Shown here piece after piece: positions 55,151-63,951 of a DNA stretch of 64,000 bases (positions within the stretch are counted from its first letter, which is position 1; every line of letters starts with the position of its first letter). Both the position numbers and the translations under genes were made by a program. Source of the DNA: an uncultured Pseudomonadota bacterium (GTDB lineage: Bacteria > Pseudomonadota > Gammaproteobacteria > Steroidobacterales > Steroidobacteraceae); NCBI GenBank assembly GCA_903884235.1, contig CAISEB010000040.1, positions 1-64,000 of the forward strand, written 5' to 3'. The notes under the pieces are model-generated. The model did not search any database and was not told where the DNA came from. It was given only the letters and a program-made list of their open reading frames with translations.

Positions 55151-56357
55151 GTCCGCCGCCACGCGTCGACGCTACCATCCCGGGCGCGACTTCCGCCGCG
55201 CCCTGAACATCGAGGAGCTGCGGCGCGTCGCGCGCCGCCGCGTTCCCGGCTTCGCGTGGGAGTACGTCGAGGGCGGCGCCGAGGACGAGCTCGCGCTGGC
55301 GCGCAACCGCCAGGCCTTCGATGGCTGGCGCTTCGTCCCGCGCACCCTCGTCGACACCACTGGCCGGCACCTGCGCACGAGCGTGTTCGGCCGCGAGCAG
55401 TCACTGCCCCTCGTCATCGCCCCGACCGGGCTCAACGGCGTGCTGCGCCGGGGCGGCGACGTGATGCTGGCGCGCGCCGCGGCAGCCGCCGGCATCCCGT
55501 TCTGCCTGAGCACCGTCGCCAACGCGCGCGCCGACGAGATCGTCCGCGGCGCGGGCGGCCGCGTCTGGATGCAGCTCTATGCGCTGAACGCGCCGGGGCT
55601 CGTCGAGGACGTCGTCGCGCGCGCCGAGGCCGCCGGCTGCGAGGCGCTCGTGTTCACGACGGATGCCAACGTGTTCGGGTCGCGCGAGTGGGACCGGCGC
55701 AGCTTTCGCGCCCCGGGCAAGCTCGCGCCGCGCATGCTGCTCGATGTGCTCGGCCACCCGCGCTGGATGCTCGATGTGATGGTGCCGCACGGCCTGCCGC
55801 CGTTCGTCAACGTGATGGACTTCCTGCCCCCGGAGGCACGCACGGCGAAGAGCGGCGTGTCGCGCATACCGGCCCTGTTCGCGCCGTCGATCTCGTGGGA
55901 CGACGTCGCACGACTGCGCGAGCGCTGGCCACGCAAGCTCGTGATCAAGGGCATCCTCGACCCGGCCGATGTCGAGCGCGCCGTCCGCATCGGCTGCGAT
56001 GGCGTCGTGCTCACCAATCACGGCGGCCGGCAGCTCGACTCGGCGCCCGCGCCGATCGAGATGCTGCCCGAGATCGCACGCGCGCACGGCGCACGGATCA
56101 CGATCTTCGTCGATGGCGGCTTCAGGCGTGGGTCCGATATCCTGAAGGCCATCGCGCTCGGGGCGCATGCGGTGATGCTCGGGCGCGCGACGTTGTACGG
56201 CCTCGCCGCCGGCGGCGAGGCCGGGGCGAGCCATGCGCTCGGGATCCTCGGCAGCGAGGCCGACCGCGTGCTCGGCCAGTTGGGCTGCCGCTCGCTCGCG
56301 GACCTCACGCCGGCCATGCTGCGCGAGGGCGCGCCGACGATGCCGGGCACGGGCTGA
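55116..56357 (+). CDS. FMN-dependent alpha-hydroxy-acid oxidase/dehydrogenase (LldD family)
   Basis: A protein of up to 413 residues with the LldD/glycolate-oxidase barrel: LPLVIAPTGLNGVL, QLYALNAP, LVIKGILDPADVERAV (FMN-contact Lys), the catalytic His in LTNHGGRQLDSAP, and FVDGGFRRGSDILKAIALGA. Members oxidise lactate, glycolate or mandelate; the substrate cannot be fixed. The only conventional in-frame start is TTG 55116, which overlaps the FHA gene by 35 bases without a ribosome-binding site. Initiation at a later codon such as CTG 55203 is possible. No quinone- or cytochrome-binding fusion is present. Confidence 0.88.
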   Translation: MPASRWVSSSTESAATRRRYHPGRDFRRALNIEELRRVARRRVPGFAWEYVEGGAEDELALARNRQAFDGWRFVPRTLVDTTGRHLRTSVFGREQSLPLVIAPTGLNGVLRRGGDVMLARAAAAAGIPFCLSTVANARADEIVRGAGGRVWMQLYALNAPGLVEDVVARAEAAGCEALVFTTDANVFGSREWDRRSFRAPGKLAPRMLLDVLGHPRWMLDVMVPHGLPPFVNVMDFLPPEARTAKSGVSRIPALFAPSISWDDVARLRERWPRKLVIKGILDPADVERAVRIGCDGVVLTNHGGRQLDSAPAPIEMLPEIARAHGARITIFVDGGFRRGSDILKAIALGAHAVMLGRATLYGLAAGGEAGASHALGILGSEADRVLGQLGCRSLADLTPAMLREGAPTMPGTG

Positions 56358-56424
56358 ACGTCGCGACGGGTTGCATTCCGGGCGGCACCGCCCCATGTCC
56401 TAGGCGCGCCAACCGAGTGAGCCG

Positions 56425-57315
56425 ATGACGTTGCACACCACCGACCCGCCGCTGACCGCCTACCTCGCCACCGCGCTCACGCCGCGGGCGTGCGACGCGT
56501 ACGGCCTCGTACTGCAGGCCGTCGGCATCCCCTACTCGATCCTCGGCGACGGGACCGGCTACGGCTTCTGGGTCCAGGCCGAGGATCTCGACCGCGCCCG
56601 CGAGGCGCTCGCGCTGTACGTCGAGGAGAACGTCCCCAAGCCCGTCGAGCCGCCGCGACGACTCGCCGGCACCGGCATCGCGGCCGCGGCGGCGTACATC
56701 GCCGGCGAGATGCTGGTGGCGATCGCGGCCAGCCGCGCAGTGTTCGGCGCGGCGTGGGATTCGGCAGGCATCCTCGATGGCGAATCGCTTCGCAACGGCG
56801 AATGGTGGCGGCCCGTCACGGCGCTCACGCTGCACGATGGGCTCGCGCATCTCGCCTCGAACCTCGGCTTCGGCGCGCTGTTCATCGGCCTGCTGGCGCG
56901 CGTCTACGGCACCGGCATCGCGCTCGGGCTGACGCTCGCCGCGGCAACCGCCGGCAACCTGCTGGAAGGCGCGTTCATGGCGCACGGCCACGCCTCGCTC
57001 GGTGCATCGGGTGCGGTGTTCGCCGCGCTCGGCATCCTCGGCACGGTGCACTGGCCGACGCGCACGGCGCGCGGACGATGGACACTCAGGGGCGCCACGC
57101 TGATCGGCGCGCTGGTGCTGCTGGCGCTGCTCGGCACGGGCGATGCGAAGACCGACATCGAGGCGCATGCGCTCGGCTTCGCGTTCGGCGCGCTCATGGG
57201 CCTGCCGTTGCGGCGTGCCCCGGTACCGGGTGCGCACGCCCAGCGCCTCGCGGGCCTCGCCGCCGCAGTCACGCTCGCCGTCGCCTGGACGGCGGCGATC
57301 CTGCATGCCGGCTGA
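56425..57315 (+). CDS. Rhomboid-family intramembrane serine protease
   Basis: A 296-residue protein. Residues 1-75 form a soluble DUF2007-like domain (LTPRACDAYGLVLQAVGIPY, VQAEDLDRAREALALYVEEN). A seven- to eight-helix rhomboid core follows, with WWRPVTALTLHDGLAHLASN, the catalytic serine in GHASLGASGAVFAA and the catalytic His in IEAHALGFAFGAL. Substrates are unknown. The ATG at 56425 follows GAGTGAG. Confidence 0.9.
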   Translation: MTLHTTDPPLTAYLATALTPRACDAYGLVLQAVGIPYSILGDGTGYGFWVQAEDLDRAREALALYVEENVPKPVEPPRRLAGTGIAAAAAYIAGEMLVAIAASRAVFGAAWDSAGILDGESLRNGEWWRPVTALTLHDGLAHLASNLGFGALFIGLLARVYGTGIALGLTLAAATAGNLLEGAFMAHGHASLGASGAVFAALGILGTVHWPTRTARGRWTLRGATLIGALVLLALLGTGDAKTDIEAHALGFAFGALMGLPLRRAPVPGAHAQRLAGLAAAVTLAVAWTAAILHAG

Positions 57316-57329
57316 GGCGGATCGTCCGG

Positions 57330-58721
57330 CTAGCGCCCGCCCGGCCTGCCGCGGCCACCGCCGCCCTGGCCACCGCGTCCCCCGCCGGAACCGCCGCGAC
57401 CACCACCCTGGCCGGGTCGGCCGCCGCCACCGGACGGTGCGCCACCCCGTCCGCCGCCGGACGAGGACCCGCCGCCACCGCCGCCAGCACCACGACGCGC
57501 GCCCTTGGCGGCGCTGCGCGAGCGGTCCTCCGCCTTCTTGGCGCGGATCTGCGCGATGCGCTCGGCAAGCGGGATCTCGAGCTTCGCCTCGGCACGCGCG
57601 TTGTAGTCGAAGTCCGGCACGGTGACCCGCGGCAGGCGTTTGCCCAGCACCTTCTCGATCGCGCCGATGTCGCCTTCTTCCTCGCGCGAGACGAAGGTGA
57701 ACGCGTCACCGACCGCCTCGGCACGACCCGTGCGGCCGATGCGGTGGATGTAGTCGGCCGGCACCAGCGGCACGTCGAAGTTGACGACGTGGCCGAGCTC
57801 CTCGACGTCGATGCCGCGCGCGGCGATGTCGGTGGCAACCAGCACGCGGATCTTGCCGTTCTTGAAGCCCTCGAGCGCCGCCGTGCGCTGTGGCTGCGAG
57901 CGGTTGCCATGGATGCGGTCGGCCGACAGGCCGCGCTTCACCAGGAACTCGGCGAGGCGGTTCGCGCGATGCTTGGTGCGCGTGAACACCAGCGCTTCCT
58001 TCATGTCGCCGCGCTCGAGCAGCGTCGCGAGCAGCGCCGACTTCAGGTCCTGCGAGACGGGGTACAGCGCCTGCGTGATGCCGGTTGCGGGCCGCGACTG
58101 GCGCTCAAGCGCGATGGTCACCGGGTCCTTCAACATCTCGCGCGTCAGCTGCGCGATCGGTGGCGGCATCGTCGCGCTGAAGAACAGCGTCTGGCGCTTG
58201 GTCGGCAGGTGGCGCAGCAAGCGCTTGATGTCCGGCAGGAAGCCCATGTCGAGCATGCGGTCGGCTTCGTCCAGCACCAGCACCTCGAGCGCGTCGAAAT
58301 TCGCGTAGTTCGACTTCAGGTGGTCGAGCAGGCGGCCGGGGCAGGCGATGATGACGTCGACGCCGCTGCGCAGCGCGTGCTCCTGCGGACCCATGCCGAC
58401 GCCGCCGTAGATCGCCGCACCGGTGACCGGCGTGTGCACGCCGAGGTCCTGCAGGTCCTGCAGGATCTGCGCCGCGAGCTCGCGCGTCGGTGCGACGACG
58501 AGCGCGCGCGTGCGGCCGCGCGGCTTGTCGAGCAGGCGCTGCAGGATCGGCAGCAGGAAGGCCGCGGTCTTGCCACTGCCCGTCGCGGCGCAGGCCAGCA
58601 GGTCGCGCCCGGCGAGGCCCGGGGGGATCGCGTCCGCCTGGATCGCGGTGGGCTTGGTGAAGCCCAGCTCCTTGATCGCGGAGAGCAGGCTCGGGTGCAG
58701 TTTGAGTTCGGCGAAGGACAT
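57330..58721 (-). CDS. rhlE: DEAD-box RNA helicase RhlE
   Basis: A 463-residue helicase. The Q-motif is FTKPTAIQADAIPPGL, motif I AATGSGKTAAF, motif II VLDEADRMLDMG, motif III FSATMP, motif VI HRIGRTGRAE. Residues about 395-463 form a Gly/Arg/Ser-rich low-complexity tail (GGGGRPGQGGGRGG and similar) typical of RhlE and implicated in RNA binding and condensate formation. Complete; the start is ATG 58721. Confidence 0.95.
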   Translation of the reverse strand: MSFAELKLHPSLLSAIKELGFTKPTAIQADAIPPGLAGRDLLACAATGSGKTAAFLLPILQRLLDKPRGRTRALVVAPTRELAAQILQDLQDLGVHTPVTGAAIYGGVGMGPQEHALRSGVDVIIACPGRLLDHLKSNYANFDALEVLVLDEADRMLDMGFLPDIKRLLRHLPTKRQTLFFSATMPPPIAQLTREMLKDPVTIALERQSRPATGITQALYPVSQDLKSALLATLLERGDMKEALVFTRTKHRANRLAEFLVKRGLSADRIHGNRSQPQRTAALEGFKNGKIRVLVATDIAARGIDVEELGHVVNFDVPLVPADYIHRIGRTGRAEAVGDAFTFVSREEEGDIGAIEKVLGKRLPRVTVPDFDYNARAEAKLEIPLAERIAQIRAKKAEDRSRSAAKGARRGAGGGGGGSSSGGGRGGAPSGGGGRPGQGGGRGGSGGGRGGQGGGGRGRPGGR

Positions 58722-58801
58722 CGGTGCCTCGAAAAAGACGACGCCCGGCAGGGGCCGGGCGGCGTGGAGAATACAGGGATCGGCGGTACCCCGCCCCCCT
58801 T

Positions 58802-59815
58802 TCAGACCTTGCGCAGCCAGCCGTGGCGATCCGGGGACGTGCCCTGCTGGATCGCGACCAGCGCCGCCCGAAGCTTCTGGGTGTTGGGGCCGATTTCGCC
58901 CGTCCCGACCCGGATCTCGGTCCCGCCCTTGCGGACCAGGGTGCCGACGCCGGACAGCACGGCAGCCGTCCCGGACAGGGCCGCTTCACCGGTGGCCACC
59001 CAGTCGAGCATCTCCGCGACCGTGAACACGCGCTCCTCGATCCGGTAGCCGAGGTCGACGGCCATCGTCAGCACCGAATGCCGGGTCACGCCGTTCAGGA
59101 ACGTCCGGTCGAGGCTGCGGGTCAGGATGTGGCCGTCGCGGATCAGCAGGAAGTTGGCGGCGCCCGTCTCCTGCACCTCGCCTCCCGGCGCAAACAGCAC
59201 CTGGTCGACCTTGTACGCGCGGCGCGCGGCGAGCGTGGGACCGAGCGCGGCGGCGTAGTTGCCGCCGGTCTTGACGACGCCGAGGTGCGACGCGCAGCGG
59301 GTCGCTTCCTCCTCGACGTAGATGCGCAGCGGCTTGGCGCCACCCGCGAAATAGTCCCACACAGGGCTCGCCAGCACGACCAGCATCGCCTCGCTGGACG
59401 GTGTCGCGGCGGCGCCGATGTTCGGCGACGTACCGATGAGCATCGGGCGCAGGTACAACGCGCCGGGCGCGTCGGGCACCGCGGCACGGCTGCGGTCGAT
59501 GACGCTCGTGACCATGTCGGCGACGAGTTCAGGCGCCGGCACGGGCAGCTCGAGGCTGCTGGCGCTGTTGCGGAAGCGCTCGATGTGCCGGTCCATCCGG
59601 AATACGTGCACGCTGCCATCCGCCCACTTGTAGGCCTTGAAGCCCTCGAAGCACTCGGATGCGTAGTGCAGCACGTGCGCCGCGGGATGGATCTCGATCG
59701 GACCGACCGCACGCAGCGCCGGCGCGCTCCAGTGGCCGTCCTTGAACGTCGCGACGGCCATCACGTCGGTGAGGATGCTGCCGAACGGGGCGTTCTGCGG
59801 GGTCGTGCTCGTCAT
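58802..59815 (-). CDS. ilvE: Branched-chain amino acid aminotransferase (class IV)
   Basis: A 337-residue fold-type IV PLP enzyme. The PLP lysine is K182 in GVVKTGGNYAAALGPTLAAR. Other landmarks are ASECFEGFKAYKWADG, LYLRPMLIGT and QETGAANFLLIRDGH. It interconverts Leu/Ile/Val and their keto acids. It is the last gene of a unit whose other products oxidise those keto acids, so its role here is catabolic entry into the pathway. It lies 18 bases after the E2 gene. Confidence 0.94.
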   Translation of the reverse strand: MTSTTPQNAPFGSILTDVMAVATFKDGHWSAPALRAVGPIEIHPAAHVLHYASECFEGFKAYKWADGSVHVFRMDRHIERFRNSASSLELPVPAPELVADMVTSVIDRSRAAVPDAPGALYLRPMLIGTSPNIGAAATPSSEAMLVVLASPVWDYFAGGAKPLRIYVEEEATRCASHLGVVKTGGNYAAALGPTLAARRAYKVDQVLFAPGGEVQETGAANFLLIRDGHILTRSLDRTFLNGVTRHSVLTMAVDLGYRIEERVFTVAEMLDWVATGEAALSGTAAVLSGVGTLVRKGGTEIRVGTGEIGPNTQKLRAALVAIQQGTSPDRHGWLRKV

Positions 59816-59833
59816 GTCATCGTCCTCGGGTCA

Positions 59834-61054
59834 TCACTCGCTCATGAAGATCGTCGCCGGATGCTCGAGGCGCTCCTTGAGCGCCTGGATCATCGCCGCC
59901 GCGTCGAAGCCATCGACGAACCGGTGATCGAAGGAGGACGACAGGTTCATCATCCGCCGCACCACGACCTGGCCGCCGACGACCATCGGTCGCTCGACCG
60001 CCTTGTTCACGCCGATGATCGCCACTTCCGGGGCATTGATGACCGGAGTCGAGGCGATCCCGCCCAGTTTACCAAGACTGGTGACCGTGATCGTGGATCC
60101 GCCGAGCTCGCCACGCGTCGCCCGACCGGTCCGGGCGGCCTCCGCGACGCGGCGGATCTCGGCGGCGAGCGCCGCCAGGGTCAGGCCCTCGGCGTGGCGG
60201 ACGACCGGCACCTTGAGCCCGTCCGGCGTCTGGGTCGCGACGCCGACGTGCACCGGCCGGTGGCGCAGCACGACGTTCCGCTCGGCGTCGTAATGCGCGT
60301 TGCACTGGGGGAAGGACTCGAGGACGCGCACGAGCGCGGCGACGAGCAGCGGCAGGTACGTGTATCCCGCAGCACCCTTCGCCAGCTTCGAATTCAGGTG
60401 CGCGCGCAGCGACTCGAGCTCGGTGACGTCCACCTCCTCGACGTAGGAAAAATGCGGGATCGTTCGCTTGGCGGCGGCCATCCGCTCGGCGATCACGCGC
60501 CGCACGCCGATGATCTTGATCTCCTCGACGCCAGTGCGTGGCTGCGCGCCGGCCGTCGGGACCGCCGCGACCGGCGCCGTCGAGGCGCCGAGCACCGCCT
60601 CGAGGTCGGCCTTGCCGATGCGCCCGCCCGGGCCCGTGCCCGTGACGGCCGAGAGGTTGATGCCGGCCTCGCGAGCGCGCCGGCGGGTGGCCGGAGACGC
60701 CATCACCCGCGTGGCAACCGCGGCCGCCGCGCGCGCGGCGGTGCGCGCCGACGAAGCGGCGACCGGCGCCTCGCCGACCGGAGCGACCGGGACGGCCGGC
60801 GCGGCCACGGCGGTATCGGTCTCGAAGATGACGAGTTCGGCACCGACGGCGACGATGTCGCCCGGTCCGCCGATCAGCGACACGATCCGCCCGCCGACCG
60901 GCGAGGGCACCTCGACGACGGCCTTCTCGGTCGACATCTCGAGCAGCGGGCCATCCTCGAGGACCACGTCGCCTTCCTTGACGCGCCACGCCACGATCTC
61001 ACTCGAGACGGTGCCTTCGCCGAGGTCGGGGACCTTGAAGACGTAGCGGCTCAT
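59834..61054 (-). CDS. bkdB: Branched-chain keto acid dehydrogenase E2 (lipoamide acyltransferase)
   Basis: A 406-residue E2 with one lipoyl domain (K44 in LEMSTEKAVVEVP), an Ala/Val-rich linker, a peripheral-subunit-binding domain (about 115-150: SPATRRRAREAGINLSAVTG), and a catalytic domain ending with the active-site His in SSFDHRFVDGFDAA. Start at ATG 61054 overlaps the E1 beta stop (ATGA). The assignment to branched-chain rather than pyruvate substrate rests on E1 similarity and the linked aminotransferase. Confidence 0.9.
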   Translation of the reverse strand: MSRYVFKVPDLGEGTVSSEIVAWRVKEGDVVLEDGPLLEMSTEKAVVEVPSPVGGRIVSLIGGPGDIVAVGAELVIFETDTAVAAPAVPVAPVGEAPVAASSARTAARAAAAVATRVMASPATRRRAREAGINLSAVTGTGPGGRIGKADLEAVLGASTAPVAAVPTAGAQPRTGVEEIKIIGVRRVIAERMAAAKRTIPHFSYVEEVDVTELESLRAHLNSKLAKGAAGYTYLPLLVAALVRVLESFPQCNAHYDAERNVVLRHRPVHVGVATQTPDGLKVPVVRHAEGLTLAALAAEIRRVAEAARTGRATRGELGGSTITVTSLGKLGGIASTPVINAPEVAIIGVNKAVERPMVVGGQVVVRRMMNLSSSFDHRFVDGFDAAAMIQALKERLEHPATIFMSE

Positions 61055-62067
61055 CGGACCTCCATGACGCGGGCCAGCGCCGTCGCGACGCGCGCCTGGC
61101 CGGGAAAGTACTCCCACTCGAAGGCATGCGGGTACGGCGTGTCGAACCCGCAGACACGCTCGATCGGAGCCTCGAGCTCCCAGAAGCAGCGCTCCTGGAT
61201 CGTCGCCAGCAGCTCGGCTCCGAATCCGCCGAAGCGCGTCGCCTCGTGGGCGATCAGGCAACGCCCGGTCTTCTTTACCGACGCGACCAGCGTGTCCACG
61301 TCGAGCGGCACGAACGAGCGAACGTCGATGACCTCCGCGTCGAGGCCGAGGCTCGCGGCGGCGGCCTGTGCGACGTGGACCATCGTGCCGTAACTGACGA
61401 TCGTGATGTCGTTGCCCGGGCGCACGATCTCGGCCTTGCCGATCGGCACCGTGTAGTGTCCTTCCGGCACCTCGCCCTTGGGGTGGGTGCTCCACGGCAC
61501 GGCGGGCTTCGCCGGATCGCCGTCGAACGGACCGTTGTAGAGCCGCTTCGGCTCCAGGAACAACACCGGATCGTCGTCCTCGATCGCCGCGATCAGCAGG
61601 CCCTTCGCGTCGTACGGATTGGATGGCATCACGAGCTTGATGCCGCAGACGTGCGCGAATATGGCCTCGGGACTCTGCGAGTGGGTCTGGCCGCCGCGGA
61701 TGCCGCCACCGCAGGGCGTGCGGATCGTCACCGGCGCGGAATATGCGCCGGCGCTGCGATAGCGCAGCCTGGCGAGCTCACTCACGATCTGGTCGTAGGC
61801 GGGATAGATGTAGTCCGCGAACTGGATCTCGGCGACGGGCCGCAGCCCGTTGACGCCCATGCCGATGGCGGCACCGATGATGCCACCCTCGGCGATCGGC
61901 GTATCCAGCACCCGATGCTGGCCATACTTGCGCTGCAGGCCGTCGGTCACGCGGAACACGCCGCCGAAGTAGCCGATGTCCTCGCCGAGAAGCACGACCG
62001 AAGGATCCCTGCCGAGCGCGATGTCCATCGCTGAATTCAGCGCCTGAATCATGTTCATCTGGGCCAT
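61051..62067 (-). CDS. bkdA2: Branched-chain keto acid dehydrogenase E1, beta subunit
   Basis: A 338-residue transketolase-like subunit beginning MAQMNMIQALNSAMDIALGR, with LLGEDIGYFGGVFRVTDGLQ, EGGIIGAAIGMGVNGLRPVA and SQSPEAIFAHVCGIKLVMPS. It completes the thiamine diphosphate site with E1 alpha. It lies six bases after the alpha gene. Confidence 0.93.
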   Translation of the reverse strand: MAQMNMIQALNSAMDIALGRDPSVVLLGEDIGYFGGVFRVTDGLQRKYGQHRVLDTPIAEGGIIGAAIGMGVNGLRPVAEIQFADYIYPAYDQIVSELARLRYRSAGAYSAPVTIRTPCGGGIRGGQTHSQSPEAIFAHVCGIKLVMPSNPYDAKGLLIAAIEDDDPVLFLEPKRLYNGPFDGDPAKPAVPWSTHPKGEVPEGHYTVPIGKAEIVRPGNDITIVSYGTMVHVAQAAAASLGLDAEVIDVRSFVPLDVDTLVASVKKTGRCLIAHEATRFGGFGAELLATIQERCFWELEAPIERVCGFDTPYPHAFEWEYFPGQARVATALARVMEVR

Positions 62068-62072
62068 GGCGG

Positions 62073-63308
62073 TCAGCTCCGCTCGCGGCGCAGCGCTTCG
62101 CGCTGCTCCACGAGATGGGGCGGCAGCTCCTTGAAGACGTCCTCGAACATGAGGTCCCGGTCGAGGCGCGGCCCGTCGGTGAGCGTGCCGTACGTCGTCG
62201 CCTCCTGCCAGGCCGCGACGACCTGCGCGTCGAGTTCACCGACGAGCGCCGCGTGCTGCTCCTCGGACCACTCGCCGAGACGGATCAGGTGGCCCTTGAG
62301 TCGCTCCACCGGATCGCCGAGCGGCCAGCGCTCCGCGTCTTCCTTCGGACGGTAGCGGGACGGGTCGTCGCTGGTGGAGTGCGCCGACGCGCGGTAGGTC
62401 ACAAGCTCGATCAGCGAGCCTCCGGCCCCCTTACGCGCACGCTCGGCGGCCCATTCGGTCGCCGCGTATACGGCGAGGAAGTCATTGCCGTCGACCCTGA
62501 GACCCGGCATGCCGTAGCCCGGGCCGCGCGCCGCGAACGAGCGCTGCTCGCCGCCGGCATACCCCTGGAACGTCGAGATCGCCCACTGGTTGTTGACGAC
62601 GTTCAGGATGACGGGCGCCTTGTACACGGATGCGAACAGGAGCGCGTGATGGAAGTCCGCCTCGGCGCTCGAGCCCTCGCCGATCCAGGTCGCGGCAACG
62701 CTGTCCTCGCCCTTGATCGCGGCCGCCATCGCCCAGCCCACCGCCTGCGGGAACTGGGTGGCGAGATTGCCGGAGATCGAGAAGATCCGCCCCGGCACCG
62801 AGTGGTACATGACCGGCAGCTGCCGACCCTTGCACATGTCACGCGTGTTCGACAGCAGCTGGCACATGAGGTCGACGAGGCGCGCGCCGCGCACGAACTG
62901 CAGGCCCTGCTGGCGGTACGCCGGGAACAGCATGTCGGACGGCCGCAGCGCCATCGCCGCCGCGATCGCGACGGCCTCCTCGCCGGTCGACTTCATGTAG
63001 AACGAAATCTTGCCCTGGCGCTGCGTGCGCAGCATGCGGTCGTCGAACACGCGCGTCAGGACCATGTGACGCAGCGCGACCTGCAGCACGTCGACGTCGA
63101 GGTGCGGGTTCCACGGCCCCACCGCGACGTGCTCGTCGTCGAGGACCCGGATCAATTCGACCGAGAGGTTCTCGATGTCGGCGGGCGCCGCGTTGACGTC
63201 CGGGCGGGCGACCGCGCCGGCCGGCGACAGGCTGACGTAGCTGAAGTCGGGCGCCTCGCCCGGTCGGGCGGGGACGCGGGGTACGTGCAGTCGGGAAGGA
63301 CGCGGCAT
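62073..63308 (-). CDS. bkdA1: Branched-chain keto acid dehydrogenase E1, alpha subunit
   Basis: A 411-residue thiamine diphosphate enzyme subunit: RVFDDRMLRTQRQGKISFYM, GEEAVAIAAAMALRPSDMLF, the cofactor-binding GEGSSAEADFHHAL ... NVVNNQWAIST, and the phosphorylation-loop-like YRASAHSTSDDPSRYR. These features fit the long BCKDH-type E1 alpha rather than pyruvate dehydrogenase. First gene of the operon; divergent from an Lrp-family regulator. Confidence 0.93.
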   Translation of the reverse strand: MPRPSRLHVPRVPARPGEAPDFSYVSLSPAGAVARPDVNAAPADIENLSVELIRVLDDEHVAVGPWNPHLDVDVLQVALRHMVLTRVFDDRMLRTQRQGKISFYMKSTGEEAVAIAAAMALRPSDMLFPAYRQQGLQFVRGARLVDLMCQLLSNTRDMCKGRQLPVMYHSVPGRIFSISGNLATQFPQAVGWAMAAAIKGEDSVAATWIGEGSSAEADFHHALLFASVYKAPVILNVVNNQWAISTFQGYAGGEQRSFAARGPGYGMPGLRVDGNDFLAVYAATEWAAERARKGAGGSLIELVTYRASAHSTSDDPSRYRPKEDAERWPLGDPVERLKGHLIRLGEWSEEQHAALVGELDAQVVAAWQEATTYGTLTDGPRLDRDLMFEDVFKELPPHLVEQREALRRERS

Positions 63309-63391
63309 GACTCACCCTCTTCGGTCCGGATGCCCAGCGTAACGCCCCGGCGGTGGTCATTTCACCCAAAGGCGATCAGGCTGCAGGTATA

Positions 63392-63420
63392 GTTTGGATG
63401 TTTTATCTAGACTTACAAAC
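63392..63420. promoter_or_regulatory. Inverted GTTTG-N19-CAAAC in the bkd / bkdR intergenic region
   Basis: The AT-rich 131-bp interval between the two divergent genes contains GTTTG (63392-63396) and CAAAC (63416-63420) around a TCTAGA palindrome, and TATAGT (63388-63393). Binding by the adjacent Lrp-type regulator is plausible but not determinable by eye. Confidence 0.4.
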
Positions 63421-63439
63421 AATTTCGGGATTTTCATCC

Positions 63440-63922
63440 ATGAACATCGACAGGACCGACTTACGCATCTTGAGTGCACTGCAAAAAGACGCGTCTCTAT
63501 CGACGGCCGAGATCGCCGAGCGGGTCGGCCTGTCCCAGTCCCCGGCCTGGCGCCGGATCAGCCTGCTCGAGGCCAACGGCACGATCCGCAAGCGCGTCGC
63601 CCTGCTCGCCCGCGACAAGGTGGGCCTGGACGTGCTGGTGTTCACCCACGTCAAGCTCGCCAGCCACGGCTGGCAATCGCTGCCGAAGTTCAAGCAGAAG
63701 GTGGTGAGCTTCCCGGAGGTGATGCAGTGCTTCATGGTGATGGGCGACTTCGACTTCATCCTGCTGGTCGCGACCCGGACGATCGACGACTACAACGACT
63801 TCATCCAGAAGCGCCTGTCGCAGGTGCCGGGTGTCCAGGCGATCGAATCGCGCATCGTGCTCGAGGAGACCAAGAACACGACCGAGCTGCCCCTCGAGCT
63901 CGCGACGACGCGGCCCGAGTGA
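63440..63922 (+). CDS. bkdR: Lrp/AsnC-family regulator of the bkd operon
   Basis: A 160-residue protein: winged helix (IDRTDLRILSALQKDASLST; LSQSPAWRRISLLEANGTIR) and RAM domain (QCFMVMGDFDFILLVATRTI). It is divergent from bkdA1, the classic arrangement of BkdR, an Lrp-type activator of keto acid dehydrogenase in Pseudomonas. ATG 63440 begins the family N terminus; upstream in-frame codons lie in the AT-rich control region. Confidence 0.9.
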   Translation: MNIDRTDLRILSALQKDASLSTAEIAERVGLSQSPAWRRISLLEANGTIRKRVALLARDKVGLDVLVFTHVKLASHGWQSLPKFKQKVVSFPEVMQCFMVMGDFDFILLVATRTIDDYNDFIQKRLSQVPGVQAIESRIVLEETKNTTELPLELATTRPE

Positions 63923-63927
63923 GCAGT

Positions 63928-63951
63928 CCGCCCGGCGTCACTGCCGGGCGG
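63928..63951. terminator. Convergent hairpin after bkdR
   Basis: A perfect 9-bp stem CCGCCCGGC / GCCGGGCGG with a six-base loop starts six bases after the bkdR stop and overlaps the stop of the converging gene. It lacks a T run. Probably a bidirectional end-of-transcript hairpin. Confidence 0.5.
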
